Part shown: positions 7,674 through 13,649 of the stretch, piece by piece
Position numbering within the stretch: position 1 is the first letter of the stretch
Layout: every line of letters begins with the position of its first letter
Origin: an uncultured Desulfovibrionaceae bacterium
Lineage (GTDB): Bacteria; Desulfobacterota; Desulfovibrionia; Desulfovibrionales; Desulfovibrionaceae
Direction of reading: 5' to 3'
Assembly (NCBI GenBank): GCA_947074125.1
Contig: CAMTOM010000014.1
Coordinates: forward strand, 1 to 13,649
Length of the DNA stretch: 13,649 bases
Position numbers and translations under genes: made by a program
Notes under the pieces: generated by a model
What the model was told of the DNA's origin: nothing
What the model saw: only the letters and a program-made list of their open reading frames with translations
Databases searched by the model: none

Positions 7674-8528
7674 TCATTTTCCGGCGCACTCTATCCGCCG
7701 TATCCCTCCACTCATAACTTCATCCACACGCATACCCAACTCAAGACGTATCCCTCCAGAGTCCCCCAAACCAAGAAGACGTCCGGAAACACACTTGCCC
7801 TCATCTTCCCAAACAACCATCTTTCCTTTCCAAAGCAAACGTGTCTCGGCAAAAGGTCTCCAATACATGGGGTAAGGCGATTTTTCTCTATACGTCAAGA
7901 AGGCTTTTTTTACAAGCACATGCCAGAGGGAGCGGGGCAAAGCAGGGAGTGAGGTTGCAAGATCGTTTCCAAATTGGTCTTTTTTGAATTCCGGCAGCTC
8001 TTTCAAAAAACCTGCCGGCATGGCAGCATTCTGGCGCAGCACTGTCGCAGAAGGTGCAGAAACAATGTTGATCCCAATGCCAGCAAGAATCCGCCCCCCT
8101 CTTTCCTCAAGCAAAATACCGCCTATCTTGTGCGGCATTCCCTCATGCAATACCACAATATCATTAGGCCACTTTAGATAGACATCCAGCCCAAGAGAAC
8201 ACAACACTTCCGCCAATAAGGCTCCCACAGCAGGAGCAGCGGCTTCCTGAGTAAAGGGAGCTTCTTCTGGTAAGCGGAGGGCTGCATAGAGATTTCCAGG
8301 TGGTGACTCCCACAATCGACGCAACTGCCCGCGTCCTTGTGTTTGTGATGTGGCAAGCACACTCCCCCAAATGGGCAGTTCATTTTGAGCAATATGTTCA
8401 TGCGCCACATCCAGCACTGACGAAAGCACATCATAATGAAAAACAGGAACTGAAAGTATGTTTTCTCCTGAACTGTCTTCCAATGAAATACTTTCTTTTT
8501 GAAGATGCCTGTGCGAAGTTATTGCCAT
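7674..8528 (-). CDS. birA: Biotin-protein ligase without DNA-binding domain
   Basis: Activates biotin with ATP to biotinyl-AMP and transfers it to the lysine of biotin carboxyl carrier domains; cytoplasmic. It has 284 residues. Ligase motifs run in order: GRGQLRRLW (65-73, the adenylate-binding loop), KWPNDI (119-124), KIGGILLEE (134-142, with Lys134 at the conserved active-site lysine) and GIGINI (150-155). A small C-terminal domain starts at about 232. There is no N-terminal helix-turn-helix as in E. coli BirA, so it should not itself repress transcription. The usual STN/STM element near the N-terminus reads SVL (37-39) before DVA, a mild divergence. It lies 37 nt upstream of pyc on the same strand, so that carboxylase is the obvious substrate. 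The ATG at 8528 has AAGGT at 8537-8541. A TTG at codon 16 is a less likely alternative. The gene begins inside the divergent cca start codon. Confidence 0.92.
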   Translation of the reverse strand: MAITSHRHLQKESISLEDSSGENILSVPVFHYDVLSSVLDVAHEHIAQNELPIWGSVLATSQTQGRGQLRRLWESPPGNLYAALRLPEEAPFTQEAAAPAVGALLAEVLCSLGLDVYLKWPNDIVVLHEGMPHKIGGILLEERGGRILAGIGINIVSAPSATVLRQNAAMPAGFLKELPEFKKDQFGNDLATSLPALPRSLWHVLVKKAFLTYREKSPYPMYWRPFAETRLLWKGKMVVWEDEGKCVSGRLLGLGDSGGIRLELGMRVDEVMSGGIRRIECAGK

Positions 8529-8529
8529 G
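8526..8529. promoter_or_regulatory. Overlapping divergent start codons (CATG)
   Basis: The palindrome CATG holds both starts: ATG at 8527-8529 on the plus strand (cca) and ATG at 8528-8526 on the minus strand (birA). Each gene's leader therefore lies in the other gene's coding sequence. The birA site AAGGT (8537-8541) is within cca codons. Upstream of cca there is only a modest GAAG about 8 nt before its ATG. The cca start is supported by the family N-terminus (MKxYLVGGALRD). The birA start is supported by its ribosome site and by the position of the ligase domain. Confidence 0.7.
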
Positions 8530-9753
8530 AAATATTACCTTGTCGGTGGCGCATTGCGAGATATCATATTGGGACGCCCACTCAAAGAATATGATCTTTG
8601 CTTCAGCGGTTCTGTCAAAGACTTCCTGACAAAACATCAGGACGCAGTTCTTGTGGGACGCAGCATACAGGTTTGCCTCTGGCTCGGTATGGAATGTATG
8701 CCCTTGCGGGTCAAAGACATCAGGGAAGATCTGGAAAAACGCGATTTCACCATTAACGCACTGGCTCTTGAGGTAGATGTAGAAAAGCTGCATACTTTTT
8801 CATCGAAAAATTGTGAACAATACCTCAAGTCCCTCACTCCTTCAGAGCTGCTATCACATACTTTCATAAAAGACCATACACAGAGTCCCCATTTCCACTA
8901 CCATCCACTGGCTCTTGTCGATTTACAGCAAGGGATACTGCGTGCGGCAGCACCTGCAACATTTCAAGACGACCCCCTCCGCATTTTTCGTCTCGCCCGC
9001 TTTGCCGCACATCTGCCTCATTTTACCATTGCCCCTGAAACATTCGCCAGCGCACGTCACCCACAGACAACGAGAAATTTACAGACTCTCCCCAAGGAGC
9101 GCGTTGGCAGAGAAGTGCTCAAAAGTCTCACAGCACCCAAGCCTTCCCTGTTTCTCAAAAGCCTCCATGAAATGAACGCCCTTCTGCCCTGGTTTGCCGA
9201 ATTTACCAATGCAGCCACTATTCCCGCAGGTCCACCGCAATGGCACACAGAATCTGTTCTGGGGCACACCGGAACCATCATGGATGCTGTAGCTGGTGAC
9301 CCTACCGCCGTCTGGATGGCACTTTGCCACGATATCGGAAAAGCAAGCACTCTCCCAGACATCCTGCCACATCATTATATGCATGAACATCGTGGGGAAA
9401 AAGATGCCCAAAAACTGGGAACACGGCTGGCGCTTGCCACACAAATGATCCGCGCAGGAGCGCTTGCCGCCCGCCTGCACATGAAAGCAGGCAAATACCA
9501 TTCCCTGCGCATTGGCACTCGAAGAGACCTTCTCTGGCAGGTGCACCGCGCTGACATGTTCACACCATTCTGGAAGGTTGTCTGTGCAGACAGCAAGCAT
9601 AACCTCCTCCCGCATGTTACCAAAGATCTTGAGATTCTTCGCAATGTCTCTCTCCCCCAAGAGTGGTGCAACAAAGGTATCGCCTCAGCAGAACTCCTGC
9701 GAACTCTCCAGTGCGCCGCTCTTGCCGCACACAAACATCAAGAATCCACCTAA
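8527..9753 (+). CDS. cca: CCA tRNA nucleotidyltransferase family protein (class II, with HD domain)
   Basis: Class II tRNA nucleotidyltransferases add or repair the 3' CCA end of tRNA using CTP and ATP. It has 408 residues, close to E. coli Cca. The N-terminus carries LVGGALRDIILGRP (5-18), then EYD (21-23) where the family catalytic pair is DxD. KRDFTINALAL (71-81), DDPLRIFRLARFAA (148-161) and the ERxxxE nucleotide-selecting helix (ERVGRE, 191-196) are intact. An HD phosphohydrolase domain follows (WHTESVLGH 239-247, CHDIGK 267-272). Two differences from E. coli Cca stand out by eye: about 20 residues are missing before KRDFT, including the ALARTERK-like segment, and about 35 extra residues lie between about 82 and 130. 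It may add all of CCA, only part of it, or work on another RNA. The ATG at 8527 matches the family N-terminus and overlaps the birA start. It is the only plus-strand gene here and converges on ybeY. Confidence 0.85.
   Translation: MKYYLVGGALRDIILGRPLKEYDLCFSGSVKDFLTKHQDAVLVGRSIQVCLWLGMECMPLRVKDIREDLEKRDFTINALALEVDVEKLHTFSSKNCEQYLKSLTPSELLSHTFIKDHTQSPHFHYHPLALVDLQQGILRAAAPATFQDDPLRIFRLARFAAHLPHFTIAPETFASARHPQTTRNLQTLPKERVGREVLKSLTAPKPSLFLKSLHEMNALLPWFAEFTNAATIPAGPPQWHTESVLGHTGTIMDAVAGDPTAVWMALCHDIGKASTLPDILPHHYMHEHRGEKDAQKLGTRLALATQMIRAGALAARLHMKAGKYHSLRIGTRRDLLWQVHRADMFTPFWKVVCADSKHNLLPHVTKDLEILRNVSLPQEWCNKGIASAELLRTLQCAALAAHKHQEST
8591..8618 (-). promoter_or_regulatory. Candidate sigma-70 promoter for the birA-pyc-pps operon
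   Basis: On the minus strand there is a perfect -35 hexamer, TTGACA (8613-8618), then 16 nt and GATCAT (8591-8596, four of six matches to TATAAT). CATATT at 19 nt spacing is an alternative -10. Initiation here would give a leader of about 55 nt before birA. It is embedded in cca coding sequence, as the overlapping starts require. A single hexamer pair can occur by chance, hence the low confidence. Confidence 0.35.
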
Positions 9754-9781
9754 AGCATTTTCCATAAAATAAAGAAAAATA

Positions 9782-9800
9782 AAGAGCCGTAACGGCTCTT
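9782..9800 (-). terminator. Terminator of the phoH-pgpH-ybeY operon, between convergent genes
   Basis: A perfect 8-bp stem AAGAGCCG / CGGCTCTT with a 3-nt loop lies 34 nt after the ybeY stop and 29 nt after the cca stop. On the minus strand the stem is followed by TATTTTTCTTTATTTT, a good U-rich tail. On the plus strand the sequence after the stem is CAATAAAAAC, which is poor. It should end the minus-strand operon efficiently and cca only weakly. Confidence 0.8.
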
Positions 9801-9833
9801 CAATAAAAACTCCCTTCAGTATTCTTCACTCTC

Positions 9834-10259
9834 TCACAATAACGCGTGCTCCATGTCATCCACACACTGAGACGCTCTTTCCTGTATGGCAGCACAAAGC
9901 GCGTCCATGGCATCACCATGGTCATAGCCCAATATATGCACCACGCCATGACTGAGCAGGCGAAGAAAGTGCTCTGTCGGCTTCTGCCCATATAACAGAC
10001 ATTCCCGACAAAAAGTATCCACAGAAAAAACAAGAGTCGCTGGCAGACTGGCGTCACCAGGAAAAGAAAGGACATTGGTAGGCCCGTCACAATCCATATA
10101 TTTTTCATTGCATGAAGCCATAAGTGCATCACGCACAATATAAAGATCCACCGAGAGCGCTTCATGCCCTTCAAGCATCGCTTCCAATATGCGCACAATT
10201 GTCACACGATCATACGGCAGCAGAAAAGAAGCATCATACTGGCAAAGAGACACTGCCAT
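9834..10259 (-). CDS. ybeY: Endoribonuclease / rRNA maturation factor YbeY
   Basis: YbeY is a small metalloprotein needed for 16S rRNA 3' processing and ribosome quality control; cytoplasmic. It has 141 residues from the chosen start. The zinc motif H-x3-H-x5-H is clear in SHGVVHILGYDH (His104, His108, His114). PTNVLSFP (60-67) is the other family signature. The residue that aligns with the conserved Arg of the YRG segment (Arg59 in E. coli, from memory) is Met55, in YMDCDGPT. The usual LGD element after LSFP is not recognisable. I chose the ATG at 10259 because it overlaps the pgpH stop as TGATG. A GTG one codon earlier is possible. No good ribosome site precedes it, so coupling to pgpH translation is likely. 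It is the last gene of the operon, followed by a terminator. Confidence 0.9.
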   Translation of the reverse strand: MAVSLCQYDASFLLPYDRVTIVRILEAMLEGHEALSVDLYIVRDALMASCNEKYMDCDGPTNVLSFPGDASLPATLVFSVDTFCRECLLYGQKPTEHFLRLLSHGVVHILGYDHGDAMDALCAAIQERASQCVDDMEHALL

Positions 10260-12643
10260 CACTGTCGAACCGTTGTCGCATCCACAGGCACTGGCGGCTG
10301 CTTTACCTTGGCACGCCCAGAAGATGATTCCCCCTCTCCCTGCTCTGTATTTTTTACCCTGTCCGCATCAGACTCTACATTTCCATCTTTTCCAGAAGCA
10401 ATTGTCTCGTCAGATTTGACAGCTTCTCCTTTTTCGACACTCCCTTCCTGCTTGCCCTTCATGATAGCGCTTGGCGGATAGGCAATACGCTGGTGGAATA
10501 TCCCCATCAAAATACGTACAAAACACTCACTAATAAGATGCAAATCGCGAAAAGTCAGTTCTGATTCGTCCAACTGCCCTTCAGAAAATATGCCTTTCAT
10601 AATACCATCAATGTGGCTGCGTATACGAGCGGGTGTGGGGTCTGTCAGCGTTCTGCTGGAAGCCTCGACCGAATCCGCCAGCATAATAATCGCAGCTTCT
10701 TTTGTTTGGGGACGAGGCCCAGGATAACAATAATCAGACTCTCGTGGCGTATCTCCCATATCCAGCGCTTTCTGGTGAAAATAACGAATCAGACGTGTTC
10801 CGTGATGCTGGCGAATGATATTTTGAATCTCCTCACCAAGCTTATATTTTTCGGCAACTTCTGTCCCTTTTTTGACATGAGAAATCAAAATAAGAGCACT
10901 CATTGAAGGCGCGAGTTTATCATGCTTGTTCGCACCACCAAATTGATTTTCAATAAAGTAGGAAGGATAGGAAAGTTTGCCGACGTCATGATACAGCGCC
11001 GCAACCTTGCACAAAAGACTGTTTGCACCAATGGCCTTTGCGCCAGCTTCAACCATATTGGCGACAACCAGCGAATGATGATATGTCCCAGGCATACTGA
11101 CCATAAGATCCTGCATCAGATTTTGCTCAAGACTCATCAGCTCCATCAAACGAAAACGTGTCGTATAGCCAAAAAGCATTTCCAAAAGAGGACTCAGGGC
11201 AAAAAGGGAGAGCAAAGCCACAACCGCACTCAGCAAAGCCGCGCCTGCCAGAAAAGGAATATCCTGCAACATGCTCTGCCCCAGCGCAACCGCTCCCAGA
11301 AAGAAGAACAACTGCCAGATCAGCATGGGAATAATACTGATAACAACATCCTGCCTGTTCTGCGCATGACTGACAAACCATGTGATCACCATGGCACTGG
11401 AGAAGTAATACAGGAAGTAGTTAAGCCCTCCCCCAAACATAAGAGCACAGAAAAAGGAAAGTAAAAGCGCTATGGAGAAATAACGACGGGCGGCGAAGAC
11501 AATGGCTGTCAGCCCAACCCCCATGGAAACGGGATAGGCATAAATATACGCCTGTGCAGCAACAGGACTGCTCACTCCCAGCAGGACAAGACTGATAATC
11601 TTGGCACCGCCACAAAAGACAAAAAGAATAAGCGAAAAGAAGGTTAAATCCTTACTTGATGGCAAACTCTGTTTTCCGCTGGGCGTCAGGAAGAATCCTA
11701 AAGAAAGAATCAAAGAAAAAACAAAGGCTCCCATAACAAGCCAGGGCTGTATGAATTCTCCCTGTGTGCTGTACAGAGCCTGAATCTTGACCTGATCTTC
11801 TCCCTTGACCCGATCCCCCGTACGCAGAATGCGTTCACCTTTACGTACCTGATAGTAAATCGGCTCCAGGTTTTCCGCCACAGAAGCGGCACGCCCCTGC
11901 GTCTCGCGCTGGTTGAAGGTCAATGTAACAGGCAGCGTTGAAGAAAGAAAAACAGAGATAGCACGCCGCATTTGAGGGTCAAGCGAAGCATCCGCACGCA
12001 TTTGCGCAGATATTTCAGTCAGCAGGGTTTGAATGTTGGGCAGCATGGCAGACTCAGAACGCAGTATTTCTGAACCATTATCGATATTACGGATAATGGC
12101 ACCACTCCGTCCGATACGGGCAGTACGAATATCTGCCACGAGTCCCTCAGACATGATTTTGCTGAGTTCTGGCAACAAAACTTTGAGCAAGTAATGTTGC
12201 GCTTCCGGCTTGGCGAGCTGCGGCAATACCTCATCAGCAACAGAGTACGTCAGAATCTCACGCAAGAGATCAAGCGCAGCATAGCTTTCTATTGTATTGG
12301 AATTCAGATGCTCCAATAATTCCAGCAGACTGTTATTATATTGGGTAAAAGGCTCAGAAGTCAGGTCATACACCTGTGGTTGCTGCATAAAGAGCTGCTT
12401 GCGTCTGGCATCTGTCGCCTGCTCATCTTCCACAAGCAAATCACGATCCGCAACGATATCCCGCTCAACAATTTCCCCGACAACATAAGTACGCAAAGAG
12501 CTTCCAGGGCTAAAACCTGTCAGGACAGACAATATGATCAAAGTGGCAAACAAAAGCCACAAGCCATATCCCCCAGTGCGATAATGCCGGAAAATCTTTG
12601 AAATAAAAATAAAGGGATGTATTTCAGTTTTCTGCTCTGTCAT
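10259..12643 (-). CDS. pgpH: 7TM-HD phosphohydrolase, PgpH-type c-di-AMP phosphodiesterase
   Basis: Members of this membrane family (7TMR-HDED, 7TM, HD) hydrolyse cyclic di-AMP to pApA in Firmicutes such as Listeria; the activity here is inferred by homology. It has 794 residues. One membrane segment (about 28-44) is followed by a large outside domain (46-298), then about seven hydrophobic segments between 299 and 486. The cytoplasmic HD domain carries GTYHHSLVV (519-527), YHDVGK (551-556, His552/Asp553), FIENQFGGANKHD (563-575), ISHVKKG (587-593), QHHGT (612-616) and LADSVEASSR (655-664), so the expected metal ligands are present. The last 65 residues or so (from about 729) are low in hydrophobics, rich in Glu, Lys, Ser and Gly, and probably disordered. 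The start overlaps phoH by 20 nt and the stop overlaps ybeY by 1 nt, so the three are co-translated. The GGAG upstream of the ATG at 12643 is 15 nt away, so initiation probably relies on coupling. Confidence 0.92.
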   Translation of the reverse strand: MTEQKTEIHPFIFISKIFRHYRTGGYGLWLLFATLIILSVLTGFSPGSSLRTYVVGEIVERDIVADRDLLVEDEQATDARRKQLFMQQPQVYDLTSEPFTQYNNSLLELLEHLNSNTIESYAALDLLREILTYSVADEVLPQLAKPEAQHYLLKVLLPELSKIMSEGLVADIRTARIGRSGAIIRNIDNGSEILRSESAMLPNIQTLLTEISAQMRADASLDPQMRRAISVFLSSTLPVTLTFNQRETQGRAASVAENLEPIYYQVRKGERILRTGDRVKGEDQVKIQALYSTQGEFIQPWLVMGAFVFSLILSLGFFLTPSGKQSLPSSKDLTFFSLILFVFCGGAKIISLVLLGVSSPVAAQAYIYAYPVSMGVGLTAIVFAARRYFSIALLLSFFCALMFGGGLNYFLYYFSSAMVITWFVSHAQNRQDVVISIIPMLIWQLFFFLGAVALGQSMLQDIPFLAGAALLSAVVALLSLFALSPLLEMLFGYTTRFRLMELMSLEQNLMQDLMVSMPGTYHHSLVVANMVEAGAKAIGANSLLCKVAALYHDVGKLSYPSYFIENQFGGANKHDKLAPSMSALILISHVKKGTEVAEKYKLGEEIQNIIRQHHGTRLIRYFHQKALDMGDTPRESDYCYPGPRPQTKEAAIIMLADSVEASSRTLTDPTPARIRSHIDGIMKGIFSEGQLDESELTFRDLHLISECFVRILMGIFHQRIAYPPSAIMKGKQEGSVEKGEAVKSDETIASGKDGNVESDADRVKNTEQGEGESSSGRAKVKQPPVPVDATTVRQ

Positions 12644-13610
12644 AAGCCGTCACAATGGCTCCTACCAAAGGATGACGCACAACGTCTTCTTTGGAAAAAT
12701 ATTGAACGCCAATCCCCTTGACCCCAGAAAGCACATCCAGAGCATGAACAAGACCAGATCTCCCCCGCACATCGGATACCGGTGTTGCAGGCAAGTCAAT
12801 CTGGGTCACATCTCCTGTAATAATAGCCCTGGAACCAAAACCTAATCGGGTCAGGAACATTTTCATTTGTTCCCGCGTCGTATTCTGCGCTTCATCCAAA
12901 ATAATAAAAGCATCATTGAGTGTACGCCCACGCATAAAGGCGAGAGGTGCGATCTCAATAATGCCCGTTTCCATCATTCCTGCCACCTTGGGCTGTGGCA
13001 TCATATCATACAAAGCATCATACAATGGGCGCAAATAAGGATTCACTTTCTCCGCAAGATCACCAGGCAAAAATCCCAAACGCTCCCCAGCCTCCACAGC
13101 AGGTCGCGTCAGGATAATTCGTTTCACACGATTTTTTGTAAGCATGGAAAGAGCCATCGCTACCGCAAGGTAAGTTTTTCCTGTTCCTGCTGGCCCAACA
13201 GCAAATACCATCTCAAAGCGCCGTAACAGCTCCAGATAGTTTTTTTGAGCGACATTTCGCGCTGTCACACTTTTGCGGGGTGTTGTCACAAACACCGCAT
13301 CCCGAAACACGTGACCGATATTCAAGCCAGGATCCGCTTCGAGCATCCGATACGAACGAACAACATCTTGCTGCGTCAAAGGTTCTCCCTGCCGCACAAG
13401 CCCGTAAAGCTGCACAAAGAGATTGCAGAGACGCTGACGGATAAAGGCATCTTCACTTTCTACCCAAATTTTTGTGCCTCTGGAATTGATGGAAGCACCG
13501 CTGGCTTGTGCCAGCAAATCAAGATGGGCATTATGCGGTCCAAACAGGACATTTGCCAATGTCGGGTCATCAAATTCAACCGTTTCAGAAAAAAGAGAAG
13601 CATTTACCAT
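12624..13610 (-). CDS. phoH: PhoH-family ATPase
   Basis: PhoH/PhoL proteins are cytoplasmic P-loop ATPases related to the N-terminal half of superfamily 1 helicases. They are linked to RNA metabolism and are commonly encoded next to ybeY. It has 328 residues, a normal length. The N-terminal part (about 1-110) is a KH-like region typical of the family. The Walker A motif is GPAGTGKT (139-146), the Walker B is IILDEAQN (236-243), and LTRPAVEAGERLGFLPGD (167-184) and ITGDVTQIDLP (264-274) are further family signatures. The ATG at 13610 is the only reasonable start: an in-frame TAA lies nine nt upstream at 13620-13622. The ribosome site is weak, which suggests coupling to a gene beyond the right edge. 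It is the first gene in view of the phoH-pgpH-ybeY operon. Confidence 0.95.
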   Translation of the reverse strand: MVNASLFSETVEFDDPTLANVLFGPHNAHLDLLAQASGASINSRGTKIWVESEDAFIRQRLCNLFVQLYGLVRQGEPLTQQDVVRSYRMLEADPGLNIGHVFRDAVFVTTPRKSVTARNVAQKNYLELLRRFEMVFAVGPAGTGKTYLAVAMALSMLTKNRVKRIILTRPAVEAGERLGFLPGDLAEKVNPYLRPLYDALYDMMPQPKVAGMMETGIIEIAPLAFMRGRTLNDAFIILDEAQNTTREQMKMFLTRLGFGSRAIITGDVTQIDLPATPVSDVRGRSGLVHALDVLSGVKGIGVQYFSKEDVVRHPLVGAIVTAYDRAEN

Positions 13611-13649
13611 ATCGTTGCGTTAGCTCATTTTACCGTGCCTGTCTACGAT
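13611..13649 (-). other. Upstream flank of phoH at window edge
   Basis: All three minus-strand frames are stopped or short within these 39 nt. One frame runs from the edge to a TAA at 13620-13622, and the other two meet TAG or TAA sooner. The last codons of an upstream gene could be here, but there is too little sequence to identify one. I see no promoter. Confidence 0.4.

Noticed and set aside
7674..8528. BirA acting as a biotin-responsive repressor of the operon
   Set aside because: There is no N-terminal helix-turn-helix domain: the ligase fold begins within about 30 residues of the start.
9800..10198. A 132-codon minus-strand frame overlapping ybeY
   Set aside because: It runs out of frame with the ybeY zinc motif and through the terminator stem. 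The YbeY frame explains the region.
1..13649. Mobile element, CRISPR array, tRNA or rRNA
   Set aside because: I saw no direct-repeat array, transposase or integrase motif, cloverleaf or rRNA-like stretch on either strand. Gene spacing is that of dense housekeeping operons.

Overview
The window looks like ordinary chromosome from a Gram-negative anaerobe, most probably a sulfate reducer of the Desulfovibrionales with moderate GC (mid-40s percent by eye). This rests on the protein set, and on my recollection that the order biotin ligase, single-chain pyruvate carboxylase, oversized PEP synthase occurs in Desulfovibrio genomes. No database search was possible. I see no IS element, phage gene, CRISPR array, rRNA or tRNA.

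Left two thirds (about 240-8528, minus strand): an apparent carbon-metabolism operon read as birA (biotin-protein ligase), pyc (pyruvate carboxylase, 1234 aa), ppsA-like (PEP synthase, 1193 aa). BirA would attach biotin to the pyc product, which turns pyruvate into oxaloacetate. The PEP synthase turns pyruvate into PEP. Together they cover anaplerosis and entry into gluconeogenesis, as expected of a cell living on lactate or pyruvate. The operon ends in a clear intrinsic terminator at 171-208. A candidate sigma-70 promoter for it lies inside the divergent gene cca.

Middle (8527-9753, plus strand): a CCA tRNA nucleotidyltransferase-type gene, divergent from birA. The two start codons overlap in the palindrome CATG. 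Its nucleotidyltransferase core differs from the textbook form.

Right (9834-13610, minus strand): phoH, a 7TM-HD phosphohydrolase of the PgpH type, and ybeY, tightly overlapping (20 nt, then 1 nt at TGATG). This is a widely conserved RNA-metabolism and c-di-AMP cluster. It is followed by a terminator between the convergent ybeY and cca ends.

Nothing here is a plainly new system. The points worth a second look are unusual versions of familiar enzymes: a pyruvate carboxylase with a C-terminal zinc-ribbon-like Cys4 tail and an MKQ biotin site, a PEP synthase with a large helical insert and C-terminal extension, a CCA enzyme with EYD in place of DxD and a missing segment, and a YbeY lacking the conserved Arg.
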